This document shows positions 33,801 through 44,830 of a stretch of DNA of 64,000 nt, in pieces. The number at the start of each line of letters is the position of its first letter. Position 1 is the first letter of the stretch. This DNA comes from Rhododendron vialii (Eukaryota > Streptophyta > Magnoliopsida > Ericales > Ericaceae): positions 40,905,001 through 40,969,000 of the forward strand of contig NC_080560.1 of NCBI RefSeq assembly GCF_030253575.1. The letters are read 5' to 3'. The position numbers and the translations under genes are program-made. A model generated the notes under the pieces. That model worked only from the letters and a program-made list of their open reading frames with translations. It was not told the origin of the DNA and did no database searches.

Positions 33801-36800
33801 ATTGGAGTATTAAAATGAAGTTCTGCATTAATAGGGGGAAACAAGTACGAAGAGGGATATATTGATGCTTGTTCCCTCATAATTAAACATGCTAAGTCAT
33901 TGCAAGCAGTGTCACCAATATACATAATTAAAGGATCAATAATGACAAAATGAACATTGATTGGGAAAATATGTTAACTAACACAGGGAGATCGGATACT
34001 TGGTTACAGTCCACCTTATTGATAGCCACACATACCTGTAGCTGTGATTTTAAAACTTGATAAAAAAATTTTGCAGAACTCATAGAGACCAGCTCCTAGA
34101 AAACTGCAGCCTGTACAAGGCATAAGCTCCATATACTTTTCCTTTTCTAATTTTCGTCAAAAGACATGAAACAGCAAGAGCAGTGGTGTAATCTAGCGAC
34201 ACTGGAAGAGAAACAAATGGTACAAGCTAAGTTGGTCAGGTGGATATGAATGAGGTGATAGTTCCAGATAGCTCAAGTGCATGTTCCATGAACTTCAGCC
34301 ATATGTATTAAAAACATTAGGGGATATGACTCTTACAAATAAGGAAGAATGGTGGGACCTAGGCAAGCATACCCGCACATAAACAGCTCCGAAATCACAA
34401 ACAAAAGCATACAAGAGTATGAACCCAAAAGACTAGCTTGACATTGAGGAAGCAAAATTATGCTTAGTAACATGTTGAATATTGCCCTTGCCATCAAATG
34501 AAAATGCGGGAACGGTTGTAACCACTAGCAAGGAGAGCCATAAGAAGAAAACGGAATATCCACAAGCAAAAAAGTAAATGTTCAATACATGGTAACCAGC
34601 AATTTAACTAACATAATCAAGATTTTCCATTAACAGAGCCTATTTTTTTCATCATTTTAAGGTTGGAATGCTAGCGGTCCCTATATTTGTTACTTCTACG
34701 GATTAGAAATGAGGGCCACTTTTGTTGGTTCGCTGGATTAGAGTGGTGCCATTGCGTCTGAGTATAGTCTGACGTATGAATGATCATTTGACATTCCTTG
34801 CAGCACATGATGATCCAATAATTTTTCAACATTCATAGTGAGCCAAACCAAAATCAAGAAGTACATAATATGTATAACAAGTACCTAAAGACAATGTCCG
34901 CTGTGCCGGGTTGCATCGGTAAATCATTCCTCTTCAGAAGTTTCATTATCTCTACCATTAGTTTAGCATCCTTATGCTGTTTAGCATACAACTGCATTCA
35001 TGAAACACCAAATTACACACAATTGCAACCAGGAAGTGCAGGAGCAATATAACCATGTATAAAAGTAAATATCAATACCAGCAAATGGTGAGCTGATCCA
35101 ATACTAGGAGATAACCCATACACATTATGCTTCCACAGTGCCTTCTTACCTGTATAGTATATACTCATCAAAACAGTCACTGTGTTCGGAAGCCCATTTG
35201 GAGTTTTTGTTTCAAAAAGTTGTTTTTGAATGCCATTTACATGTGGGGCCAAAAAGTAACTTCCAAGGCCGGCAAAGACTGCCTTTTGACTTTGAAATCT
35301 GACTATTGCAGGTTTGGGAAGAATTTTCGAGAGAGAGAGATATGAGTCGTGGTCGAAAATGATATGTGTATCGCCGGGTCTTCTCCGGCACCGGACGGCC
35401 GATCCGAGCCGTCCAAAAATTCAAAAAAAAAAAACCGAGTGGGCTAATGCAAGAATCAATGACATCTGAGGTGTATAGGGTGCTTGATCGGAGCACCCAT
35501 TTTTCGTGTATATATGTATATATGTGTATATACACGAAAAATGGGTGCTCGGATCAAATACCCTACACACCTTGGATGACATTGATTCTCAGGTAAGCCC
35601 ACTTGGTTTTTTTTATAGAATTTTTTGACGGCTCGGATCGGCCGTCCGGTGACCGGAGAAGACCCGGTGCGGCCGATCGGTATGAATTCTCTACACTCCG
35701 GTCGGTGCACATAGCAATACTGGTTCTAGAGAGAGGGAGTAATTGAAGAGAGAGAGAGAGAGGAACGGGAGACTTTTGTCAAACTTGCCTTTTATCCATC
35801 AGTTTTTCTTTTTACTTTTGTCCAACTTGCCTTTTATCCATTAGTTCTTCTTTTTTCCTTTTCTGTCAGTCTCAGTAAGGGGTTCCACATATTTTTGAAA
35901 TAACTCACCCAATCACATGTTTTTACATTTTAACTCAAAATTTTCAATCCAAAATTGCGAACCAAACACAGCGAGTATCATTCTCATCTAATTTTGAGCC
36001 TATCACAAAAGTGATCCTCAATATACATAGTAGATGTCATCTATGTGTGTCATAGTGTTGTATCACAGTTCAGAGCTTGCTTCGCTGCTTTCATTAATCT
36101 TTTGCTTACTATACAGATCCCTCTTTGGTACAAATACTTTTAATGAACACCTCTTTTGGTTGATCTGTACCACACTCTATTCTTGTCCGATGTACACACT
36201 AGCTAATGTGCTACATTGTGTCAGAGCATGATGGCAATAGCAATAAACAGATTGACTGACATGCAAAGGTTATCTCTTGGAGGCCCTCCCGTCCAATGAA
36301 ACAGATATAGTTGACAAAATAGCTATTAATCATTGCAGGTGACTTATGAGTAAATTGTTGAGTCAATCAACTAGTTGTCAACATAGGAGTTTCTAACAGA
36401 AACAACTTGAAGGTCAAACATAAGAAAGCCATAAATATTAAATATAACATACCATAGTCAATGGCCCCTACTTGAGTACATGCCTTAGTAATTTCTCTGC
36501 AAAGATTGCAATTAAAATTTTCATGAATGCGAAGATTTGAAAGTCTCTGCATCCAAATCAAAGAGCTCAATTAATCACAGCATTTCACAAATGATAAGCA
36601 CCAACAAGAATCAAAACATAACACTCCAGGTAAAGGAAAGCAAAAAAGAAGCTCAAAGAATATCTCACAAAAACTCGAAGGCGTTGTAAAATGTCAAACA
36701 GAAGCTTAATATCGTTGTGGGTGGCACAATTTCCAATGAGTGACCACAACCAAGCATTTGGAGGCATTGTCCTTTTCTCCACTACAGATTTAAGAATTTT

Positions 36801-39397
36801 GTCATACAATTCCTTCACAGCCTCTGCATTCCAATAAGACCAAACTCATTGTCACTAACAAGTAATAAGCATTCATAAACAAATTAAAACAAAGGCAACA
36901 AGTACCTGTCTGATTGTCTTCAGTCGCACCTGCCCCTGTGGAGAATAGTACCTTTGGCACCATTGTCATCATCATCAACCCGGTCCAACTTGGCAATATC
37001 TCTGCCTGGGCTGATGATCCACAGAAGTCATGACCAAGCCCTGTGTGTTTCCAAAACTCCATGTTACCCAACCATATCTAAACAGACGTATACAAGGCTG
37101 AAGGCTCTTTTCCGTTGCTTGAGAAAAAATGGAAAATTTCACTTATCACTGACCATCTATGAAGCACCGACACCTCTAGAGATCGAAGTATTGCAATGTC
37201 TGGACACGGGGACACGTATGGGACACGGGACACGCCACATGGTGTGTCCCATAATTTAATTTAAATTTTTTATGGGGACGCGGGGGGACACTGATGGGGA
37301 CATGGCAGGGGCCAAAAAGATGAATGCGCAACAAGGACAATCACGAATAAGTATGAACTAGAGGTGCTCCCTCTACGAACACACAATAATGAGAAATAAT
37401 CTCAATTTTCATTAATATTCATCAAAAAAAACAACTCCTTAGCCCTAAGGCTTACAACCTTATTTATACTAATAGAATTCCTAAACCTAGCTTTCTTAAA
37501 ATCTAAAAAGGAAAATAAACATAAGAAAATAAAATCAACCCTAATTTTCCTTGACCAAGAAAACTATTCAAAATAGGAATACTAGATCAAATCAAACTAG
37601 GAAAACTGAATACTTATAAATTATCTTGACTAAAATAAAATATTCCTACTAAAATGCTAAACTCAAAATAATAAATTAAGATTCCTATATTTCTAGAATA
37701 ATCAAAATATCGGCCTGCATCAATTCCCGTGTCTGTGTCCGTGTCGGTATCGGTATCCGTGTCCGTGCATCATAGCTGATCATAATAGCGTGAATTAGCT
37801 ATGCCAATTGGAGTTCATTTAACTAAGTTTCTCATGTTTTGGATTCTAAAACAACAAAGATACACACTACTGGAAAGTAAGTATAGGAACACAAAAACCA
37901 ACCAGAGAAATATATGAAGGATGGACGGGTTTATTGGAAGTGAACCTAGTAAAATCAGGTTCCTCTTCATCCATTTTTCCTCAGAATGAATCTAGTAAAA
38001 TGTTGCTTCTGTGCATTCATCTATTTTTCTGTGTTCGGTTTTGTGGTTGGTTTTTGTGTTCCTACTTCCTAGACTCACACATTCTTTTGTATTCTCGTAC
38101 TTTCCATTGCGTGTGCTTTCCCAACATTTTCCACAATTCCATGCCAGCAAATTATTTCTCAAAACATAATGCAGGAACAGTTTCTTTATAAAGAATATGC
38201 AAGGGCGAAAGAAAAAGAAGTTGCCCCAGCTGACCCTGATATACCCCCCTTGCATTCGTTAAGATAAGCCTTCATACCTACTTGCCTTTTATTCTCCTTT
38301 AGTTGTACTCTGCTAACGGTTACTACATCGTCATGTTAGCAAATCATTTCCTACGGGCACTGTTTGGTTACTAAGAAAATGTAAGGTCAAAAAGAGAGAA
38401 AACTCGACCCAACTGACTCAATTCTTTTAATTTTCCTTTTTCCATGTTGTGGATAGGGTTGCTAAACGAACCAAGCCACTCGATTTCAAACTTGTGTTTG
38501 CTTGTTAAAAGCTTATTCAAGATCAGTTTGTTACATAAACAAACCAAGCTTGAACATCTTTTGAGGCTCGTTAAGGTTTCAAACCAAGCAAGAAAAAGTT
38601 ATTACTCGGCTCGTTCAGCTTATGATGTATAAAACATTCAAACTACCCAAGATCAGTTCGTGTTCAAACCGAGTTGAAGCTAGTTGAGGTTTGAAACCAA
38701 ACTCGAACAAGCTACTATTCTATTCGGATCGTTCGGCTTACGATGTATAACCAATTCAAGCTCCCGAAGATCAGTTCGTGTCGTGTTCAGCTTCAATAAA
38801 GCCCGTTTGAGATTAGCTCGTCTCATAAACAAGCTAAGCTCGATCCTATTTTTGAAGCCCGTCAAGTTTCAAACCAAGCTCAAACAAGCTACTACTCGGC
38901 TCATTCAGCCTATGATGCATAAACAATTCTAACCTACTCAAGATGAGTTCACGTTCAGCATTATTAAAACTCGTTTGAGATCATCTCATCTCATAAGCAA
39001 GCTAAGCTCGAACATACTTTTGGAGCTCATAAAATTTTCAAACCAAACTTAATCAACCAATAACTCGGCTCGTTCTCGTTTATCACCCCTAGTTGTGGAT
39101 ACATTGAAACATAATAGTCTCGGACTTTATCTTTTTCCATGTGGTTCCTATTCTAGAATTCACGTTTAATTGTACATTCCTACGGCATTTTCTCGACAAA
39201 AAAATGGTGTATTCGAATGAGACAATGTCGTCGGTGAATATACCTGAGAACGAAAGGGCGCGGTGATTGCGGTGTTGTTGGAGAGAAGAGTGAGGGGCTC
39301 CGGCAAGAGGCGTTTGGAGTCGGTGCTCCGAATAGAGTAGAATCGACGGCGTTTGAAGAAACCTGGTGATCCGGCGAGCGCTGGAGGCGACTTGCAT
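30838..39397 (-). CDS. Mitochondrial PPR-like protein, At4g35850 type
   Basis: Eleven exons join in frame: 39397-39244, 36935-36906, 36823-36669, 36546-36453, 35149-35079, 34991-34885, 33763-33642, 33414-33326, 32599-32540, 31657-31553 and 30954-30838 (1104 bases, 367 aa). All introns are GT/AG and every phase matches. The start MQVASSARRITRFLQTPSI is Arg-rich and free of acidic residues, fitting a mitochondrial presequence. The body includes VKELYDKILKSVVEK, RLSNLRIHENFNCNLC, KALWKHNVYGLSPSIGSAHH, PMQPGTADIVFSICYDTDRW and SFDVWMEFAAKQGD, and I recall similar text in Arabidopsis At4g35850. The exon 2 boundary is the weak point: the 30-base version uses the acceptor CTATTCTCCACAG, but longer versions from upstream acceptors are also in phase. 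The family is alpha-helical with PPR-like repeats; its molecular role is not established here. Introns carry at least four MITEs. Confidence 0.85.
32096..32357. mobile_element. Foldback MITE in PPR-like gene intron 9
   Basis: The ends CTATGGGAACCAACCAT and, inverted, CTATGGGGACCGACCAT lead into arms with GCGGGGCCCACTCTGGGTCC and its inverse, meeting near TTTTTTGAGTGGGCTCATTA. It belongs to the window-wide foldback family. No convincing target duplication was seen. Confidence 0.85.
35358..35695. mobile_element. Foldback MITE with near-perfect hairpin, PPR-like gene intron 4
   Basis: The outer arms GGGTCTTCTCCGG and GGACGGCCGATCCGAGCCGT are mirrored on the right. The centre, 35491-35550, is a hairpin with perfect 24-base arms (GAGCACCCATTTTTCG...) and a 12-base A/T loop. 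It shares the GATCCGAGCCGT core with the element at 13926-14319. Confidence 0.9.
37157..37775. mobile_element. Non-autonomous hAT element in PPR-like gene intron 1
   Basis: The termini CTATGAAGCACCGACAC and, inverted, CTATGATGCACGGACAC are flanked by CTGACCAT (37149-37156) and CTGATCAT (37776-37783), an 8-base duplication with one difference. Both subterminal regions are dense in GGACACG / CGTGTCC words. The interior is A/T-rich with no transposase. Confidence 0.82.
38454..39091. mobile_element. Non-autonomous hAT element (GGCTCG family) in PPR-like gene intron 1
   Basis: Starts TAGGGTTGCTAAACGAACC and ends TCGTTTATCACCCCTA. It is flanked by a perfect 8-base duplication, GTTGTGGA, at 38446-38453 and 39092-39099. 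The YAGGG tip with 8-base target sites is classic for hAT elements. The interior has four loosely spaced AAGATCAGTTCGTG-like units at about 120-170 base intervals. It lies 150 bases from the exon 1 donor. Confidence 0.9.
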
Positions 39398-40379
39398 GTT
39401 GGTTGTTCGAGAGAGAGAGAGAGAGAGAGGGGTTTAGGTGTTGAGCGAAGAGGGGTTAGGGGAAGAAGAAAGAGAGAGAGAGAGAGAGGTATACTAGGGT
39501 AGAGCGAAGGACCAGGGATTGTTCTCTGCAGCTGCGTTTACATGCTTCATTTGATGATTTTTTGCGCAATTAACTTTTGAAATTTCTTTTATCATCGATG
39601 AAGTTCTTACTCTTCTTCAAAAAGAATCAGAAGCTCTTCAAATTTTGTTGATATAGGCCTTCTGAAGGGGGTTTTTTTTTTTTTTTTTATAGTTTATTCT
39701 TGTTTTGTTCTTATGAATTTTTTTTTTGGTGTTTGTTAATTTGCACTTAATTTTTGTGAATTATAGATTCGTCTCGTCAAGACGAATCAAAAAAGTAAAA
39801 AATTATTGCACAAATATTTTTTCAAATATCCAAAATAAAGCTTAAAAAGCCAATTCACAAAAGTTATACACAAAACTAAACAAAAAAAAATAGATGAGAA
39901 CAAAATAAGAAAAAATCTTAATGGAACTTTTTGTGGTTTACTACTTTAAATTGTAGGAGGAAGCTATGGTACACAGGGTATACCGTATACCTATATTATG
40001 ACAATTTGTGATTTTCATTATGTCAATTTTTGGTTTTCTAATGCATATTTATGATTCTAGTTACAACTTGTACATTAAAATTTACCTGTTGAACAGGTCA
40101 TTAGCAGGTTATCCATAATTAAAAAATATTGTTATTATGTAACCATAATTATTCGTACCGAAATCCATAATACTTGTACCATAACCAAATATATGCGTAT
40201 AATATCAAAAATTAAATAATGTTAACCACAAATGTTATAACACCACCATAAATTGGCATTATCTTACCACAATGAATCGTACCAAAATTTTTTGACTCGT
40301 ATGATATTCCGTAACAAAATCAAAATATGTCGTACCAGAATCAACAATTGTTATACCCAAGCCAAAAATATTTGTAAAA

Positions 40380-41010
40380 TGCCACAAATTTTAGAAAATA
40401 ACCACAATTATTATGACAACACCTAAAATTGTCATTTTCTTGACACAACGTGTCATATCAAAAGAAAACATATTTAAATACCACAAATTTTATAACAAAC
40501 CATAATTGTTATGACAATACCATAAATTGACGTTTTCTTATCACAATGTGTCGTACCAAAAGAAATTAATTAAAATATTCCGTAATAACACATGTCTAAA
40601 ATACCACAAATTTAGTAATATAATCAAATTTGTTATGACAACACCATAAATTGACGTTTTCATATCCACAACGTGTCGTATAAAAAAATTCAATCAGAAT
40701 GTTCAATTAACGGTAGTTATAATCAACAAAATATCATACCTCAAATTTAGTAATATAACCAAATTTGTTATAACAACACCATAAATTAACATTTTCATAC
40801 CCACAACGTATCGTATAAAAAAATTCAATTGAAATGCTCAGTTAACGATAGTTATTATTAGCAAAATACCATACCGCAAATTCAGTAATATAACCAAATT
40901 TGTTATGACAACACCATAAATTGACGTTTTCATATCTACAACGTGTCGTATAAAAAAATTCAATCGGAATGTTCAGTAAACGATAGTTATAATTGACAAA
41001 ATACAATACC
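40380..41010. repeat. 135-bp subterminal tandem repeats of the MULE
   Basis: ACACCATAAATTGACGTTTT-type units start at about 40641, 40776 and 40911, exactly 135 bases apart, with more degenerate units upstream near 40414 and 40516. Each contains a variant of ACGTGTCGTATAAAAAAATT. An inverted single copy lies near the other end, at about 42240-42480. Confidence 0.88.
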
Positions 41011-41397
41011 ACTAATTATTTTCAATTCCCACCACATTATTTTTTCAAATTTTAAAATTTCCACCATATTGTCTTAATTTTCGATTCCCTATACACTAAT
41101 TTTTCAAATTCTTATTTGTCCCTACACAATACCTCAATAATTTAAACTAAAAATGAAGTTTTCGAACAAAATTTTCATCCAAGAAATTCACCAAAAAATA
41201 AGTACTATACCCAAATTTTCGAATACAACTACAATTTCCTCTCAAAATATTAGTCTAAATCAAATTCTTTTTCTACAAAATTTAATTCAAAAAATCAAAA
41301 TTCCTTTGTGGAAAAATGAGAGGTCACGAAAAAAATAATTATCCAACTGTCTCAAATGCATACACTTTCAACACTAAAATGGAGTACAAAAAAATAA

Positions 41398-41721
41398 GGG
41401 CGCCACTATTCGCAGCCCTCTATTTACTCCCATAGCCCGTTAAAAATTTTCAATTATACTCGACAGTTAGTTACCGAAATTGAGATATATTTTCAGCGTC
41501 CAATTACCGAAATATAGTATTTTTTTCAACAGATGTTTACTGAAAATGCATGTTCGGCAGTTGTTTACCGAAAGTTGAACATATTTTCGACATGTAGTTA
41601 CCGAAATATAATCTTGTTTTCAACAGCAATTTACCGAAATGTTATTTATGATTTTCAACAATCATTTACCGAAATTTAATGGGCTACGAGAGTAAATAGA
41701 GGGCTGCGAATAGCAGCGCCC
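41398..41721. mobile_element. MITE nested in the MULE
   Basis: Inverted ends about 47 bases long, GGGCGCCACTATTCGCAGCC and GGGCGCTGCTATTCGCAGCC, are flanked by AAAAATAA at 41390-41397 and 41722-41729. The interior carries about seven spaced TTACCGAAA words separated by roughly 30-40 bases. The 8-base duplication fits a hAT or Mutator-type source; A/T richness leaves some doubt. Confidence 0.85.
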
Positions 41722-42690
41722 AAAAATAAGTGTGAATATCAAAAAATAGAATGTTATTATTTTTTAGAATAAATCACATAGTTAGTCCTTGAAGTTTCAT
41801 ACTTCAACAAATCTCATCGTTCAATTTCAATACAACATTAAAATATAATAATGCACCATCTGAGCCCCACGTAAGGTGTTTCTTTTATTTTATTTTTTAT
41901 TTTATCAAAATCGTCTATCTTTTACATAATATTAATTAGGTCATTCGTATCAAGAATGAAGTTGATGGCTTATAGCTAGATACTTAATTGGATGAAAAAT
42001 ATCATTCTATTATTCAATTTGCGTGCCGATGATGGAGCTTCCTAAACTTGATTGAGACAAAAAATTACGTAGGTGACTTAATCAACAAACATAAAAAATT
42101 CAACGGATTTGATCGTCATTATTGTGTCACAGTCGCATGGCTATATTGCATTCAACTACAATAGAGGACTAGGTTTCATACCAAATATAAATTGACTGTA
42201 CAATCTAAATGTCTTTAGTGAGTGTGTTTTTAAAATGATCGATCAGGACTGTTAGGATGTTAAGTTATACAATATTTAATTTGTGATATTTTAGACATGT
42301 ATTTTGTTTGGGTATAATAATTATTGATTGTGCAACGATATATTTTGGTCTTGTATCTAGTATCTTTTGATCGATTTCTTTTGGTACGACACATTGTGGT
42401 AAGAAAGTGTCAATTTTTTGTGTTGTCATAACAATTGTGGTTATGTTATATAATTTGTAGTATTTTACACATGAGGGAGAGGGAGAGAAAGTTAATGAAA
42501 AGAGAACAACCTGTTACCTGCTAAGCCATTTTTTTATTTTATTAATTGGTTTAATAAATGGGTGGTCTGGATTATTTACTTTGAAATCCAAGGGTTTAAA
42601 ATCATGATGCGTACGGTACACCCCTTAATAAGGGGTGTGTACCATAGGACTACCCTAAATTGTATACTCTAATAAAATATTATTCAAAAA

Positions 42691-42729
42691 TCAATCGAGT
42701 CCATCCACAAATCCATTCAGCTCAAACCC
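42691..42729 (+). repeat. 39-bp exact copy of WTF9 coding sequence
   Basis: The 39 bases starting TCAATCGAGTCCATCCACAA are identical to 43763-43801, inside the WTF9 coding region (residues about 39-51). This copy lies 27 bases beyond the right target duplication of the MULE and is not part of an open frame of its own. Confidence 0.95.
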
Positions 42730-42849
42730 AAAAACGGCAGGGTTCCATCTAAGAACGCATATTGAACACACGAGGTATACCAAAAACGATGTCGTCCGTA
42801 CTTGTTAAGACTTCGCATTTCAAACCTGCGAAATCACTTGAAAACGTGA

Positions 42850-43325
42850 ATTTGTAAATTGTGAGCCTGTTCCAGTTCATCTCTATGATCGAAACCCTTC
42901 ATGTTTCAGAGATTGTCAAAAGAGTAAACCTGAAAAGAAATCCTTTGAATCGAGTACTCTTTGAATCATAATCGGAGACGATAAGTGTGATGTTTTTTTT
43001 TGCAAAAATAGACTTGGCCACATTCTATCAAATCTATTGTGTGGAACGACGGAGAGGAGCAGTTCAGAGTTTAGTAAAACGACGTCGGAAGCCGGCGTTC
43101 TTGGATCTGCAACGCGAGTTCGTCAAATTGTGATCTCGTTTTGACTGATCTCCATGATCGAAATCGTTCAAATTGTAGAGCTAGTGAAGAAGATAAACAG
43201 TGTCAAAGATCTTTTGAATCGAATTCTGAATGATGCATGATCGGAGATTATCAAAGTAAATTTATTTTTATGAAAATAGATTTGGCCACACTCTATCAAA
43301 CCCATTAAATTCACTCCGACGAGGA
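42850..43325. repeat. Tandem duplication of about 270 bp upstream of WTF9
   Basis: Blocks ATGATCGAAA(C/T)C(C/G)TTCA, CTTTTGAATCGA/CTTTGAATCGAG, GATCGGAGA and TTGGCCACA(T/C)TCTATCAAA recur about 268-270 bases apart, for example near 42886 and 43155 and near 43011 and 43281. Divergence is moderate, so this is an older duplication of the WTF9 upstream region. Confidence 0.8.
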
Positions 43326-43648
43326 AGGGACGTCCCCGACGGAAAAGGAAAAGGATTCCCACTCCATTGCTCAACAGGTCTGCTTCTCTCTCTCTGGTCG
43401 ATTCTCCTTTGGGATGTTGCCTGATTAATTGATTTTTTGCTCAAACAAAATTCCCCCTTCGTTCGACGCCACCACTGATAACCCTGCCGCCGCCGCCTCA
43501 CTTGGATATCGACGAAGGAAGGTAGATTTCAAATATGTCTAGTTCTTCCCTAATTTTCTGTTAAAATTTGAAGAAGTGAAACTGATTTGGGAATCTTCCC
43601 TAATTCTCTGTTACAGGTCAGTAACCCGTACTTACGAACACAAATAGT

Positions 43649-44830
43649 ATGTTGTTCTTCAGTCGAAACCTCAGAAAACAACTACCTGCTTTTTACACAT
43701 ACACCCAAAAATGCACCTACGTAGATGTGTACATGAAATGGAAGAAAGACTCATACTTCGACTCAATCGAGTCCATCCACAAATCCATTCAGCTCAAACC
43801 CTTAATAGCTCTCAAGAACTGCATCTCCATGGCACCCGACGGGTGCGTACCCATCTGGGCCGTGTCGAAGAGAGACAAAGAGTTAGGGGTACCAGTTAAG
43901 GTTGCTAGGTTCTTGAGACAATACCCATCTGTATTTGAGGAGTATACCGGACCCGAGTACAACCTCCCGTGGTTTAGGCTGACTAGAGAAGCTGTTGAGA
44001 TTGATAGAGAGGAGTGTGAGATTTATAGGGATTGTAAGGGTGATTTGTTAGGTAGGTTGAAGAAGTTGGTTTTGATGAGTGGTGAGAAGAGGTTACCAGT
44101 AAAGATAATTCAGGGGTTGCAGTGGTATTTGGGATTGCCGGATGAGTTTCTGAAAGACCCCGAAAGGAATCTTGATGGTTCTTTTCAAGTTGTGGAGATG
44201 GAAGATGGGTTGAAGGGATTGGCTGTTGAGAGTGAGATTAGGGTTCTGTCTGTAATGCAAAAGAATGGGATGAAGAGAGGTGGGTACGGTGGGGGACCGA
44301 TGGAGGCAATGCCGTTTCCATTTTTTCCACCCAAGGGTTTGAGGATGAAGCAGAAGATTTCGGATTGGTTGTATGAGTTTCAGAAGCTTCCGTATGTCTC
44401 ACCGTATGAGGATTATTTGGGTTTGAGTACTGATAGCGATGTTTCAGAGAAACGGGTTGTGGGTGTGCTTCATGAGTTGCTTAGTCTCTTTGTTGAGCAT
44501 TCTGCTGAGAGGAAGAAGCTTCTGTGCCTTAGGAAGTATCTTGGACTGCCACAGAAAGTTCACAAGGCATTTGAGCGGCATCCCCACATGTTTTATCTGT
44601 CTTTGAGGAACAAGACTTGCACGGCTATATTGAAAGAAGCTTACTGTGATAAGTCATTTACAGAGGCTCATCCTCTGTCAACGGTAAGGAAGAAGTACAT
44701 CAATCTAATGATGCAATCGGAGGTTATTTTGAAACGGAGGAGGATGAATAATCGCCCTGTCGATAGTCAAAATGAGCGCCCAAAATTAGACCTGGATTAC
44801 GTAGAAGAGGACAGAACAGAAATAGTATAA
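43649..44830 (+). CDS. WTF9: PORR-domain organelle RNA splicing factor (WTF9 type)
   Basis: Plant organelle RNA-recognition protein. In Arabidopsis, WTF9 is mitochondrial and is needed to splice the group II introns of rpl2 and ccmFC. The intronless 393-aa frame matches the family length (about 387). Residues 1 to about 25 (FFSRNLRKQLPAFYTYTQK) look like a presequence. The PORR domain begins near YVDVYMKWKKD (about residue 25) and runs through GPEYNLPWFRLTREA, LPVKIIQGLQWYLGLPDEFL and DGLKGLAVESE to the conserved LPYVSPYEDY and EHSAERKKLLCLRKYLGLPQ, with FERHPHMFYLSLRNKTCTAI near residue 320. The C terminus is acidic. A 5' leader intron is possible at about 43521-43616 (GTAGAT to TTACAG). The frame is intact. 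Assignment is by recall of the Arabidopsis protein, which is strikingly similar. Confidence 0.94.
   Translation: MLFFSRNLRKQLPAFYTYTQKCTYVDVYMKWKKDSYFDSIESIHKSIQLKPLIALKNCISMAPDGCVPIWAVSKRDKELGVPVKVARFLRQYPSVFEEYTGPEYNLPWFRLTREAVEIDREECEIYRDCKGDLLGRLKKLVLMSGEKRLPVKIIQGLQWYLGLPDEFLKDPERNLDGSFQVVEMEDGLKGLAVESEIRVLSVMQKNGMKRGGYGGGPMEAMPFPFFPPKGLRMKQKISDWLYEFQKLPYVSPYEDYLGLSTDSDVSEKRVVGVLHELLSLFVEHSAERKKLLCLRKYLGLPQKVHKAFERHPHMFYLSLRNKTCTAILKEAYCDKSFTEAHPLSTVRKKYINLMMQSEVILKRRRMNNRPVDSQNERPKLDLDYVEEDRTEIV

Larger units (their letters stand above)
39956..42655. mobile_element. Mutator-like (MULE) non-autonomous element, 2.7 kb
   Basis: Flanked by a perfect 9-base duplication, TAAATTGTA, at 39947-39955 and 42656-42664, as Mutator transposases make. 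The terminal repeats are short: GGAGGAAGCTATGGTACACA and, inverted, GGGTAGTCCTATGGTACACA. Subterminal regions share longer inverted sequence (CCACAAATTTTATAAC, TGTTATGACAACACC, CACAATGTGTCGTACCAAAA), much of it tandemly repeated on the left side. No transposase frame is visible. It sits between the divergent PPR-like gene and WTF9, and a second MITE has inserted into it. Confidence 0.88.

Noticed and set aside
35491-35550. Annotated microRNA gene
   Set aside because: The hairpin is the centre of a foldback MITE; without small RNA data it cannot be called a miRNA.
37190-37280. GGACACG-rich words as a possible satellite
   Set aside because: They are matched inverted at 37735-37770 and fall inside a bounded hAT element with an 8-bp target duplication.
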